In this document: positions 1 through 7,760 of the stretch, one piece after another | How the letters are laid out: every line of letters starts with the position of its first letter | Position numbering within the stretch: the first letter of the stretch is position 1 | Source: CAVPOO01 sp963707015 | Lineage (GTDB): Bacteria; Pseudomonadota; Gammaproteobacteria; Thiohalobacterales; Thiohalobacteraceae | Direction of reading: 5' to 3' | Length of the DNA: 64,000 nt | Assembly: GCA_963707015.1 (NCBI GenBank) | Contig: CAVPOO010000007.1 | Span: 558,001 to 622,000 of the forward strand | Made by a program: the position numbers and the translations under genes | Notes under the pieces: generated by a model | Told to the model about the DNA's origin: nothing | Databases searched by the model: none | The model's input: only the letters and a program-made list of their open reading frames with translations

Positions 1-2
1 TG

Positions 3-212
3 GTACGTGACCCGTCCAGAAAAAGTTCTGCCGGTTGCGGCGCAACAGAGTCCTGGGCTGACTGCGTGTCCGGGACACTCGACTCCCTCGTGTTCCTGTC
101 CATGTTGAGACAAACCGGATTTCTCGCCGTCGAACTGACGCAATTCACCGGATACAAGACCGCAGCCAGCACCATCGGCGCTTTGATCAGGGCTGTCAAA
201 CCGCGCAAATGA
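3..212 (+). CDS. Partial ORF at window edge, unknown
   Basis: One frame is open from the left window edge to a TGA at 210-212. The last 45 codons look protein-like, with a hydrophobic stretch (LVFLSMLRQTG) and a basic end (RAVKPRK). The start lies outside the window and I recognise no family. It may be the C-terminus of a gene in an island further left. Support is only the open frame and plausible composition. Confidence 0.25.
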   Translation, partial: VRDPSRKSSAGCGATESWADCVSGTLDSLVFLSMLRQTGFLAVELTQFTGYKTAASTIGALIRAVKPRK

Positions 213-509
213 TGGATAAAGGACATCCCCGACCGGCGTTGCCGGTCAAAGAGGTAACCGCACACATGCAATGGCGCATGTGACTTCGGAACCGTTAAGA
301 TCCCGCACCACGCCGCCTTCCGGCGCCCAGCCGGGCGGATCCACCGCAAACCATCAGTCACCTGATGTAACATCGCACTCCCTTTCCGCCAGCAGCCGTT
401 GGGTTTGATCACGGCATCGCATTCGGCACCGATACCGCCGTCCGGGTAATGCGCCGGAGTCAGCCAGCACGGCAAAGCGAATATATCGGGCGCTGTCGCG
501 CCGGTCCCC
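213..509. other. Intergenic or decayed stretch
   Basis: I see no convincing gene between the edge ORF and the MerR-like remnant. Short open stretches occur in several frames but none has a recognisable motif or ribosome binding site. Confidence 0.3.
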
Positions 510-692
510 GAGGTACAGCAGGAGATGGCCATACTGCAATCCAGAGGCATACAAGAATAGATTGGTGATCTGAAGCGACTGCAGCGGGCGCTCAACAACA
601 TGGCGGCGCATTGCGAGGGAAAGGGTAATCCATTGAGGGATGGCCCGATCATCGAAACCCTTTTCAAAGCTCCGGAAAAGACCCGCAACTGA
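510..692 (+). pseudogene. MerR-family regulator C-terminal remnant
   Basis: The frame beginning at 510 encodes a dimerisation-helix-like segment ending AAHCEGKG, then NPLRDGPIIETLF. This resembles the C-terminal helix and Cys-Gly metal-binding loop of MerR-family metal regulators (CxGxG..xxCPILxxL). The second family cysteine is replaced by Gly in DGPII. An in-frame TAG at about 558 interrupts the helix, and no helix-turn-helix is readable upstream. I call it a decayed C-terminus. The family assignment rests on the loop pattern and is moderately secure. Confidence 0.5.
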
Positions 693-835
693 TAACCGCG
701 AGCGAAACTTTGACAACACCTATTTCGGTGGAGCAGACATAAACGGGAACGTCTTGCTCCAACTAACCGGTTTTTAACCAGGTCGTCGGGTTAACACTTA
801 ACCCGTTGTTTTCGTGAGAGCTGGAAAAGGAAGGA

Positions 836-888
836 TAAAAACAGCAAGTAGAAAAGACCTGTAAACTCTTCGCTGACTTGCTGTTTTT
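836..888. terminator. Inverted repeat next to att copy 1
   Basis: A perfect 13-bp inverted repeat (AAAAACAGCAAGT at 836-848, complement at 876-888) encloses a 27-nt loop. The T-rich arms would give U-tracts on both strands, so it could act as a bidirectional terminator. It sits 6 bp before the tRNA-Arg fragment. Confidence 0.45.
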
Positions 889-894
889 ACTGGA

Positions 895-939
895 TGGCGC
901 GCCCGGAGAGATTCGAACTCCCGACCGCCTGGTTCGTAG
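895..939 (-). repeat. att copy 1: 3' half of tRNA-Arg
   Basis: These 45 bp read on the minus strand as the anticodon loop (CTACGAA, an ACG-type Arg anticodon), variable loop, T-arm (GTTCGAATC) and acceptor 3' strand ending GCGCGCCA. The 5' half (acceptor, D-arm, 5' anticodon stem) is missing, because bases after 939 do not continue the tRNA. The same 45 bp recur at 4598, 23933 and 29181. This is the pattern of an attachment-site duplicate left by an integrase targeting a tRNA 3' end. Confidence 0.92.
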
Positions 940-1130
940 CTCGCATCGCAATACGATTTGCGGCTCGAGGTCGGCTCGTCGTCGCGGGTTTACTGTGGCT
1001 GATCCCGCTCTATTTTCTCAGTCAAGGCTATTGGCCCGTCGGCATCATCGTCGTCACACTAATTACTGCGTGGGCAATAATTACAACCGACCGAGTATGC
1101 CCTTCCTGCAAGCGGAAACGGAATAAATGA
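940..1130 (+). pseudogene. Small membrane protein remnant fused to att copy 1
   Basis: The frame leaving the tRNA fragment encodes two adjacent hydrophobic segments (LVVAGLLWLIPLYFL and VGIIVVTLITAWAII), then a CPSCKRKRNK tail ending at TAA 1128-1130. This looks like the C-terminal part of a real two-helix membrane protein with a CxxC tail. Its native start is lost. The first available ATG (894) lies in the tRNA fragment, so any translated product would be a chimera. No function can be assigned. Confidence 0.45.
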
Positions 1131-1653
1131 GCGATTTTCAGCCTTATCGTGTTTGATTGGCCAAACTCGAAAGGATCCGCGAACAATACCCAAGCGACTT
1201 TGTCAGATGTCGTTTGTCGACCCGTTGCAGTCTTTAGATCGGATTGCCGGAACGGCAGGGAGGCACTGAAGAACGGTCGTTCCTGTAGGGGGGCTCGCTT
1301 CGCACAACACCCTTAAGCGTGCATCACGCCGGCGCCGCCCGAGCGGGGACTGTTCGACTAAACAGATTTTCCGACCACGAGCTACCGGGCTGTGCTGTCA
1401 ACAACGCCGCCACGGTGGCGGCTGACCAGAGGGTCGGCGTTACGGGAAAAAGCGCGCTGGCGAACCCGTCGACGAGGTAGATTTGGGCGCCGTGACGCCA
1501 CCCAGAGGCGGTTGGTGAGTCCGCCGACCGAGGTACCGACACCGAGAGGAGCGGCTGCTAGCCGCCGAAAAGGCGGTTTATACTGCCTCATATAGGCGCC
1601 CTGCATAACTACCGCAGTCAAGGGAACGTGCACTACAGCCACATCTACCAGAA
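1131..1653. other. Decayed intergenic DNA
   Basis: Overlapping open frames on both strands around 1320-1640 are mutual shadows of arginine- and serine-rich sequence without motifs. I see no supportable gene here. Confidence 0.4.
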
Positions 1654-1860
1654 CATGTACGAATCCCTAGCTATATCCCGGTCTCTCAGGAGTTCTACGA
1701 CAATGCGCGCAAGCGGATCTGGGCCTATAAAGGAATGGAGGTGTACAACGACCACCTGAACCGGGACGACCACCTGAACCGGGACGACCACAAGGAAGAC
1801 GGCACCCCCGATCACGCCATCGTCAAGGCGATGTTCGAATACCGACCGAACCGGGGTTAG
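1654..1860 (+). pseudogene. C-terminal protein fragment with an 18-bp tandem duplication
   Basis: A frame ending at TAG 1858-1860 encodes a hydrophilic, natural-looking C-terminus (EFYDNARKRIWAYKGMEVY, later DHAIVKAMFEY). An 18-bp unit encoding DHLNRD is repeated in tandem, then a third partial DH follows. Just upstream the similarity in composition continues in another frame (YSHIYQNMY), which suggests a frameshift. I do not recognise the parent protein. Confidence 0.35.
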
Positions 1861-1899
1861 ACCGCGATTTCCGGCACTGATCCCTCGCCGATGCCCCGT

Positions 1900-3228
1900 T
1901 CAAAGCTCCGAGGCATCGCGCACACTTTCGAACAGGTCGATATCCCAAGCAACTAGGTCGCGGCGGATCGCGTCGGCGCGTGGCCGTGGCAGGATTCGGG
2001 CGAGATCCTCGCCCGTGATCACGCCCGACAGCGACTGGGCGGGCTCTGCCCGCGCGTAGTCCAGGGCATGCCACGCCAGAATGGTTGCGCTGACGGCCGT
2101 CGGGTAAGAAATGTACGTCGCGCCGGCGTATGGGGAATTCAATAGTTCGGGATAGCGCAGATAGCTCAGTCCCACGGTCTCAATGACCGTCTGCCGTTCA
2201 TTGCGCACCGTTTCCGAGACACGGATCTCCGCCGCGGCGGCGAAGTGCGCGCGGTGGATGGTCCCGTTTCGCAGGTACTCCTCGATCCGTCTCGGCTTGT
2301 TCATGCCCGGCAGAATGGCGCGGACCACCGCCTCCACGGTCAACTCCGGCCTGTCGGGCAGACTCCGCTTCGACAGGAGATTGAGCTGAAATAGGGCCTT
2401 GACCAGCTCGACCTCGGAGCCCCCGGTATAAATCCCAATGGACTCGACCTCGGGAAACGACCGGTGCAGTGACAACAGTTCTTCCTGATACAACGGATAC
2501 TGACGGCTGGTGCTGGCTTCGTGCGGGAAATGATATTCGCGTGCTTCGCTGAATGGCTCGAGCACCTGCATGCGACCGTCACTAAGGATTCTTGGGTGTT
2601 GTGCCAGCTCCTCGAGTGCGACGACCGGCGACCACGAAAAGACAATGGAGTCCGAGTCGATGTCCTCGAGCAGATAGAGGTCGATGCTCTCCACCTCCAG
2701 GTCCTTGCGGTCCGTGGCAATGAGGTCGTGCATCCGGCGGCCGATCAGAAAGTTGGTCACCCCCGGCGAAACACCCATGTTGATCAGGGCGGCCAGGCCC
2801 CGCTCGCGCAGCGCAGAATCGTAAGCGTACTGCGGGAAGGCAAACGTCCGCTCCGTTTTCGCACCGTAGATATCCGAGGCGAGGTCCACGGTATGGGCCC
2901 CGGTCTGAAGCGCCAGCTCGAGCATGGGGCCGTTGAACTCCGGAAGCGCTGCATTCACCAGTAGCGTAGCCTCCGCCAGCATTTTTGCATGCTCCGACGC
3001 CTGCGCAAATACCGAACTGAAATCGGAAACCTTCACAAAATCGATGCGATCGAAGAGCCGCTCGGCATGGAACAGTGCATCTTTCGCCTCATCAGGGTTT
3101 CGCACATAAGCGACGAAGCGGATCGGCACCCCATCCCGCTGGGCCAGCTCAGAGAAACAGATCAACATCGCGGAGCCCACGGCTCCGAGACCGAAAAACA
3201 CGATCTTTATTGGTCCTGCACTTTCCAT
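1900..3228 (-). CDS. Saccharopine dehydrogenase-like NAD(P) oxidoreductase
   Basis: The 442-residue protein begins with a Rossmann beta-alpha-beta motif (FFGLGAVGSAM, residues 11-21). A typical saccharopine-dehydrogenase-family middle follows (VNAALPEFNGPMLELAL, then HTVDLASD and INMGVSPGVTNFL). Family members are cytosolic NAD(P)-dependent dehydrogenases or reductases acting in lysine, homospermidine or carboxynorspermidine metabolism. Substrate cannot be told from sequence. Length fits the family and the gene looks intact. It is isolated in island A between decayed DNA and an IS whose end lies 43 bp upstream of the start, so its native promoter may have been displaced. Confidence 0.82.
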   Translation of the reverse strand: MESAGPIKIVFFGLGAVGSAMLICFSELAQRDGVPIRFVAYVRNPDEAKDALFHAERLFDRIDFVKVSDFSSVFAQASEHAKMLAEATLLVNAALPEFNGPMLELALQTGAHTVDLASDIYGAKTERTFAFPQYAYDSALRERGLAALINMGVSPGVTNFLIGRRMHDLIATDRKDLEVESIDLYLLEDIDSDSIVFSWSPVVALEELAQHPRILSDGRMQVLEPFSEAREYHFPHEASTSRQYPLYQEELLSLHRSFPEVESIGIYTGGSEVELVKALFQLNLLSKRSLPDRPELTVEAVVRAILPGMNKPRRIEEYLRNGTIHRAHFAAAAEIRVSETVRNERQTVIETVGLSYLRYPELLNSPYAGATYISYPTAVSATILAWHALDYARAEPAQSLSGVITGEDLARILPRPRADAIRRDLVAWDIDLFESVRDASEL

Positions 3229-3270
3229 GGCCGTCGATGTGAACTACGTCGATTTGATTTCACTTAAATG

Positions 3271-4464
3271 CCTGTCCCTGGCGAATGAGAAATTATCGCC
3301 TGAATAGCAACACTTAGCCAATCTTGTTACCGGAGGCAACTTCCCTACTCTACCCTGCCATGAAGGACCTCCTGGTATTACTCGCCCATCTATTGAGAAC
3401 ACTCGCCAGACTCCCGGGACCGGGCGGGGCCATCGTCGCAGACAGCCTTCTTATGAAACAGCAACTCCTGATCATGAATCGGTCTCGGCGACGTGCGCCC
3501 AATCTGGCACCGATTGACCGGGTGCTGCTCGGTTTCTGGTCGCTATTTCTCAACCCAAACCGCATTCAGCGAGCTGCCGTGATTATCAGACCGTCAACGC
3601 TTCTGAAATTTCACGACATGCTCAAGAAACGCAAGTATCGATTGCTGTACGCCTCAAGCAAAATAGGAAAACCCGGTCCCAAAGGTCCGTCGCAGGAAGT
3701 GATCGAAGCCATCGTCGAATTAAAACGCCGTAATGCGCGGTTCGGATGCCAAAGGATCGCACGACAGATCAACAAGGCATTCGGAATCGACATCGACCAA
3801 GATGTGGTCAGGCGTGTCCTCGGCACACATTATCCACCAAGCCCCAGTGACGGCGGGCCATCATGGCTGACGTTCCTCGGACACATGAAGGATAACCTCT
3901 GGAGCGTCGATCTGTTTCGCTGTGAATCTATTCTGCTCAAAACCCACTGGGCGCTCGTGGTCATGGACCAATTTACCCGCCGCATCATCGGTTTCGGTGT
4001 ACATGTCGGTGACGTCGACGGTGTGGCGCTGTGCCGAATGTTCAACACTGCCATCTTGGCTATGGACGCCCCCAGGTATCTCAGTTCTCACAATGATCCA
4101 TTGTTCACATACCATCAGTGGACAGCGAATCTCCGCATGCTGGATGTCGATGAAATCAAAAGCATTCCCCATACACCCCGCTCGCACCCTTTCATTGAGC
4201 GACTCATCGGGACCATTCGCCGTAAATTTCTTGACTACACCTTATTCTGGAATGCCGTTGATCTGGAGCGGCAGCTGGAGACTTTCAAAGGCTACTACAA
4301 CCGCTCGCGTACGCATGCGTCACTGGGTGGTAGCACAGCCGCGGAAATCGGCGGTGAGCGTGTCGCGCAACCTGCCCGGCTGCAAAGTTACGCGTGGGAA
4401 AAGCATAGTGGTGGCCTGTTCCAACTCCCAGATGCGGCCTGAATAGCAATTCGCCAGGGACAGG
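3271..4464 (+). mobile_element. Single-ORF DDE insertion sequence, copy D (divergent)
   Basis: The ends form an inverted repeat (CCTGTCCCTGGCGAAT at 3271 and its complement ending at 4464), giving a 1,194-bp element with one transposase gene. It is a relative of the 1,196-bp element at 7.8, 30.9 and 50.2 kb, but differs in its ends and through the protein. I found no target duplication. Confidence 0.82.
3360..4442 (+). CDS. DDE transposase (integrase core, rve-type)
   Basis: About 360 residues, with an N-terminal helical/HTH region (GPKGPSQEVIEAIVELKRR) and an integrase-core domain. The likely DDE residues are D in WSVDLFRCES, D in SSHNDPLF and E in HPFIERLIGTIRR. I start at the ATG at 3360 because it aligns with the MKD start of the three related copies; an upstream in-frame ATG at 3324 is less likely. 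The reading frame is intact, so the IS may be active. It belongs to the IS3/IS481-like superfamily in the broad sense; the exact IS family is uncertain. Confidence 0.85.
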   Translation: MKDLLVLLAHLLRTLARLPGPGGAIVADSLLMKQQLLIMNRSRRRAPNLAPIDRVLLGFWSLFLNPNRIQRAAVIIRPSTLLKFHDMLKKRKYRLLYASSKIGKPGPKGPSQEVIEAIVELKRRNARFGCQRIARQINKAFGIDIDQDVVRRVLGTHYPPSPSDGGPSWLTFLGHMKDNLWSVDLFRCESILLKTHWALVVMDQFTRRIIGFGVHVGDVDGVALCRMFNTAILAMDAPRYLSSHNDPLFTYHQWTANLRMLDVDEIKSIPHTPRSHPFIERLIGTIRRKFLDYTLFWNAVDLERQLETFKGYYNRSRTHASLGGSTAAEIGGERVAQPARLQSYAWEKHSGGLFQLPDAA

Positions 4465-4466
4465 AG

Positions 4467-4565
4467 ATGGAAGAACTTATTGCAGCAGTAAACAGGGTTT
4501 GCGGCGAAAAGTTCGGCAAAACTCCGTCACTGATGGTGTTGAAACGAAAGGGGGTAGGCGGCTAA
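4467..4565 (+). other. Short ORF between IS copy D and att copy 2
   Basis: A 32-codon frame (MEELIAAVNRVCG start, LKRKGVGG end) begins 2 bp after the IS end. Its composition is protein-like and it may be the 3' end of a gene cut by the IS. Integrases end just before att copies 3 and 4, so an integrase tail is possible, but no motif supports that. Confidence 0.25.
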
Positions 4566-4597
4566 TCCGATAACCGCTTGATGTGACTTGCGAAGTG

Positions 4598-4642
4598 TGG
4601 CGCGCCCGGAGAGATTCGAACTCCCGACCGCCTGGTTCGTAG
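4598..4642 (-). repeat. att copy 2: 3' half of tRNA-Arg
   Basis: Identical 45 bp to copy 1, in the same orientation, with the 5' half again missing (TCTCATTGG follows). It marks the boundary between islands A and B. Confidence 0.92.
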
Positions 4643-4775
4643 TCTCATTGGCGCTACAGCAATCTTTATTAATCAATATGTTACGACGCCCGCCCACCAC
4701 CAAAATGAGTCTCAGTGAGTGTAAATGAGTCCTATTGAGCCTCACGTCCGCACATTATCCGGCACACCCTGGAGT
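4643..4775. repeat. Island-end sequence shared with att copy 4
   Basis: About 130 bp after this att copy match the bases after att copy 4 (29226-29355) with scattered substitutions. Both contain iterated ATGAGYC/TTGAGCC units (AAATGAGTC, GTAAATGAG, TTGAGCCTCAC) and a ...CCGCACATTAT block. Iterated short motifs beside an att core are what integrase arm or excisionase sites look like. This points to two elements of one integrase type at the same tRNA. Confidence 0.7.
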
Positions 4776-4833
4776 AACCCCATCGTAATTCCTCACTCTG
4801 TCACATTCCGGCCAATCTACACTCGTAGGCTGG

Positions 4834-5112
4834 TCAAACCGCCTGAATTTTCTGTCTGGCCTGCCACAGATCATAGGCCAGCTGCTGTTCCAGCCATACC
4901 TCAGCACGACCGCCCTGCTCCACACCCAGCCAGCGCTCCAGGCGTAGCGCCATATCAATAGAGATGGCCGCGCGACCATTCAGCACCCGTGACAGGGTCG
5001 CACGAGTAACACCGATCTGTTTTGCGGCCTCGGTTACCGACAAGCCCATTGCCGGCAGCACGTCCTCACGGAGAGTCTCTCCTGGATATGGCGGGTTGTG
5101 CATTCTCTTCAT
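4834..5112 (-). CDS. higA: HigA-family antitoxin (XRE-type)
   Basis: A HigA antitoxin with the family start pattern (HNPPYPGETLRED) and an XRE helix-turn-helix (LSVTEAAKQIGVTRATLSRV, residues about 25-45). It ends with the usual WLGVEQGGRAEVWL region. HigA neutralises the HigB mRNase and represses its own operon. I start at the ATG at 5110-5112, preceded by GAGGAAAGG; an internal ATG nine bases later is the alternative. Its partner HigB immediately upstream is broken, so this is an orphan antitoxin. Confidence 0.85.
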   Translation of the reverse strand: MKRMHNPPYPGETLREDVLPAMGLSVTEAAKQIGVTRATLSRVLNGRAAISIDMALRLERWLGVEQGGRAEVWLEQQLAYDLWQARQKIQAV

Positions 5113-5129
5113 CTTTCCTTTCCTCAATG

Positions 5130-5306
5130 TTAATCCTGATAGTCGACCAGCACGGCATCATTATCTTCAAAGGTAAAGGTAAGTCTCCAGTTACCGCTTA
5201 CCCAAACTGACCAATGTCCCGCCAGATCGCTCCCCAATGGATGAAGTTTGGCAGTAGCGATGACCAAAGATTTTAGATTGACGCCTCTAATCAAAAAGGC
5301 CCAAAA
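5130..5306 (-). pseudogene. HigB toxin remnant (N-terminus lost)
   Basis: Reading on the minus strand, the frame ending TAA at 5130-5132 encodes KLHPLGSDLAGHWSVWVSGN, RLTFTFEDNDAV and DYQD. This is the conserved C-terminal half of RelE-fold HigB toxins, including the W-V-SGNWR-F-F core. The N-terminal 25-30 residues of a normal 92-residue HigB are not found upstream, so the toxin should be inactive. It sits 17 bp before higA in the usual toxin-first order. Confidence 0.75.
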
Positions 5307-5440
5307 TATCAGGCAGTACGAATTATCGGGAAGGATATCGTCTCCAGACCTTCGCGCTCAGACAATGCGTGACCCCGTCACCGATTAAACCACCTCAGTA
5401 GTTACCCTCACCACCTGAGAACCCCAGCAGGGAAGACCCC

Positions 5441-5470
5441 CAAAACAAAACGGCGACCCGAAGGCCGCCG
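5441..5470 (-). terminator. Terminator of csrA-like remnant
   Basis: On the minus strand CGGCGGCC-TTCG-GGTCGCCG is followed by TTTTGTTTT. This is an imperfect GC-rich hairpin with a U-tract, 28 bp past the stop of the csrA-like remnant. Confidence 0.55.
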
Positions 5471-5497
5471 CATGTCTTTACGTCTCTAAAGACGGTT

Positions 5498-5590
5498 CTA
5501 GGGAAAAGTAGCGTGTCGTCGCACAACTGTACCGCCTGGAACAACAGCACCCTGCTCCACACACGCTTCTCGTAAGAGCACTTCCTCCCA
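5498..5590 (-). pseudogene. csrA-like C-terminal remnant 1
   Basis: The frame ending TAG at 5498-5500 encodes EEVLLREACVEQG and a short tail. EEVLLREACVE is also found at the C-terminus of the csrA-like gene at 6.5 kb, so this is a truncated sister copy. Nothing upstream encodes the CsrA N-terminus (MLILTRRIGE). Assignment rests on identity with the neighbouring copy. Confidence 0.6.
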
Positions 5591-5950
5591 CCTGCCTCGT
5601 AACGCACCCCTAAGACCGACGTACTCCTGGCCCTGTGTTGCATGAAGGTGGTTCTGGCATCCCCTGGCCGGTTTTTCACCCCGTCAACCATGGCTGTTGG
5701 GCGATACAGGACTTCACCCGGGCGTGGTGTTTGCTTACAGGCAACTGTCCGGGTCGAAGCCCTCGTGCGCCGCAGGCGTATGCAGCCGCGCTTCGTTATT
5801 TAAGCATAGTAAAGACAAGGACTTGCCGGTACAGTGCCGCCCCGTGGCGAAAACTGGCACGCGGCCTGCACTCACCCCGGTCAAGGCGCGAAATGCCCGC
5901 GAGGCAGACCGCCGATGAACCTCAACCTCAACGAAACCTGGAGAACTGAC
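5591..5950. other. Region upstream of the GG-leader peptide
   Basis: No convincing coding sequence is visible. The block probably carries the promoter and leader of the peptide gene starting at 5951. I cannot place a confident -35/-10 pair. Confidence 0.35.
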
Positions 5951-6214
5951 ATGGCAACTCTGACAATCAAAGATCTGACTGCAAGCAAGGAACTCGACGG
6001 CAAGGCGATGGCGGCTGTGGCCGGTGGTAGTTCGGAACTCGCCGCGCTGGTACTGGGCTACACCTCGATCGCGACCAGCTTCCCGGTGTACAACGCCGCG
6101 GAGAATTTTTCGGTCCAGTCCAACGAGGTCGGCTCCTTCAACTTCGGCGTGGTCAACCAGTCGAACGACAGCTACCAGCAGATCGATCAGCTCGGCAACC
6201 TGCTGATCGGCTGA
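5951..6214 (+). CDS. Double-glycine leader peptide (candidate bacteriocin or RiPP-like precursor)
   Basis: An 87-residue product with an N-terminal leader (LTIKDLTASKELDGKAMAAV, then AGG at residues 24-26). The ELDxxAMxxVxGG pattern is that of GG-type leaders cleaved by C39-peptidase ABC exporters. The mature part (SSELAALVLGYTSI onward) has no Cys and is rich in Asn, Ser and Gln, so lanthionine or sactipeptide chemistry is unlikely. The ATG follows TGGAGA at proper spacing and a strong terminator follows the stop, so it looks like a complete single-gene transcript. No exporter or modifying enzyme lies nearby in this window. Confidence 0.7.
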   Translation: MATLTIKDLTASKELDGKAMAAVAGGSSELAALVLGYTSIATSFPVYNAAENFSVQSNEVGSFNFGVVNQSNDSYQQIDQLGNLLIG

Positions 6215-6242
6215 GACTGACAGGCATCTCAGGCGGGAACCG

Positions 6243-6272
6243 GGAGGAGGCCAACTGGCCTCCTCCTTTTTT
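6243..6272 (+). terminator. Rho-independent terminator of leader-peptide gene
   Basis: A perfect 10-bp stem (GGAGGAGGCC, loop AACT, complement at 6257-6266) is followed by six T residues. It lies 28 bp after the peptide stop codon. Confidence 0.92.
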
Positions 6273-6459
6273 GTGCGCCGCCCACGGTCAGGCGGCCATC
6301 AGCTCGCGCGTAAGGAATGGGTCGACGGTGGTCGTCTGACTTAAACACTCGGGACTTATTAGCCGGACTCTCCGCACGGGGAAGGGCCCTCTCCAGCCCT
6401 TAGCGCTCGGCCGGCGCGTGTCCGCTCACGCCAGCGCTACGGAAGCTCCCCCGCCACCC
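6273..6459. other. Intergenic with dispersed short repeat
   Basis: Contains CTCCAGCCCTTAGCGCTC (about 6382-6400), which recurs almost identically near 15368 and in weaker form near 5341. Each copy lies a short distance past the end of a csrA-like remnant, so it is probably part of the duplicated csrA module. Confidence 0.45.
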
Positions 6460-6638
6460 CTACTCCACACACGCTTCTCGTAAGAGCACTTCCTCCCGCA
6501 CGACGTTGAACTCGGGCGGCGCCTCGATACCGACACGCACCCGACTGCCTTTGTTGCGAAGCACAGCCACGGCAATTTGACGCCAGTGGGTAATTCAATG
6601 AAAAGCGTTTCGCCAATCCGGCGCGTGAGTATGAGCAT
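6460..6638 (-). pseudogene. csrA: csrA-like gene with frameshift
   Basis: The minus strand starts MLILTRRIGETLFIELPTG, a good match to the CsrA N-terminus. One base appears lost in the next codons, after which another frame reads AVLRNKGSRVRVGIEAPPEF and NVVREEVLLREACVE to a TAG at 6460-6462. CsrA is a small dimeric RNA-binding regulator, and IEAP plus the RE pair are hallmark residues. The ATG has AGGAG upstream. With the shift corrected it would be about 58 residues, normal for CsrA. A sequencing error is possible. Two sister remnants lie at 5.5 and 15.5 kb. Confidence 0.75.
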
Positions 6639-6863
6639 GGCAAACTCCTTTTGCCTATATGAGTGGAAGGGAAAGTCTACCGCGAAACCGCGCCGCCTGA
6701 GGACCCCGGCAGGGAAGTACTATCCCACCTCCCCTCTTCCGCCATATCGCGCATAAGAAGAACGGCAAGATTCGGCCATAACCGGACGTCAATTGTGAGC
6801 CATAAACGCTTCCATTAGACTTTGTAGTTCGCACCAACCGTCGGTTCCGATTTCTATAATCCA

Positions 6864-7424
6864 ATGACCAAATTGTCTGATTTACCAAGTGACTTACCGG
6901 TGCCCGCCGATGACGGCGCATGCGATCACCTTACCGGCTTACGCCTTCCTGACTTACCCCTGCCTTCTACGAAAGCAGTGCAAGTCTCACTCGCTTCTTT
7001 GACCGGCGTCACTGTTGTATACATCTACCCGATGACTGGCCGTCCAGGCATACCCTTACCTGATGGGTGGGATCAATTTCCAGGAGCTCGCGGGTGTACT
7101 CCGCAATCATGTTCCTTCAGAGATCACCACGACGAATTGAAACGCCTGAATGCTGAAGTCTACGGTCTAAGTACACAGTCGACGCCCTACCAGTGTGAGG
7201 CAGCCGAGAGACTTCACCTGCCGTTTGCGCTATTAAGTGATGAGACCCTTAAATTCGCCAAGGCACTGAATCTGCCGACGATGGAAGTCGATGGTATGAC
7301 GTTGATTAAACGTACAACGCTTGTTTGCGATAACGGTCGTATCAAGAAAGTCTTCTACCCGGTATTTCCTCCAGACCGGAGCGCGGATGAAGTTATCGAA
7401 TACTTGAATTCACTACAAGGATAG
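6864..7424 (+). CDS. Peroxiredoxin (AhpC/TSA, PrxQ-like)
   Basis: A 186-residue thioredoxin-fold protein. The active-site segment GARGCTPQSCSFRD places the peroxidatic Cys at 78 and a likely resolving Cys at 83, the spacing of PrxQ-type enzymes. VVYIYPMTGRPG supplies the strand before the active site. Such enzymes reduce H2O2 and organic hydroperoxides in the cytoplasm using thioredoxin-like donors. The frame is intact and monocistronic, between the csrA-like gene (opposite strand) and IS copy A. Confidence 0.85.
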   Translation: MTKLSDLPSDLPVPADDGACDHLTGLRLPDLPLPSTKAVQVSLASLTGVTVVYIYPMTGRPGIPLPDGWDQFPGARGCTPQSCSFRDHHDELKRLNAEVYGLSTQSTPYQCEAAERLHLPFALLSDETLKFAKALNLPTMEVDGMTLIKRTTLVCDNGRIKKVFYPVFPPDRSADEVIEYLNSLQG

Positions 7425-7599
7425 CTCTGAACTACAAAGAGCTGTAATAGTCCGTTCAGGATCGAAGGAGCGGCTGGCCTACGCTCCTACTTCAACCCAA
7501 TCCCCTGATAGGCAGGAAACGGTAGAGTCGAGATGTGGCGCGGTGGTCTAAGGTTCTGCCTATCTGTTGCCGCCCCTTTCGTCTGGCGGTGCCTCAATA

Positions 7600-7760
7600 G
7601 CCTAACCATCACTCCGTTTCCACACCCACCGGGTCGTCAGGAGCGGCCACCCGCTCCCGACTCCCACACAACGTAGCGTGCCGATCTCCGGCACTACGCT
7701 CTTCAGAAGTTGATTCACAACACAGCAAGAGCCTGCAACTCCCGATAGGGAAGTCTAAGC
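7600..7760 (-). other. Possible group II intron 3'-end remnant
   Basis: On the minus strand a GAGCGTAGTGCCGG stem with its complement CGGCACGCTACG is followed by a GGGAGCGGGTGGCCGCTCC hairpin. This arrangement resembles the post-ORF domain IV-V region of bacterial group II introns. The short open frame through it (DRHATLCGSRERVAAP) is compatible with a maturase tail. No reverse transcriptase core is present. An unrelated structured RNA remains possible. Confidence 0.35.

Noticed and set aside
354..719. 121-residue minus-strand ORF
   Set aside because: It is antisense to the MerR-like remnant and has no recognisable motif of its own.
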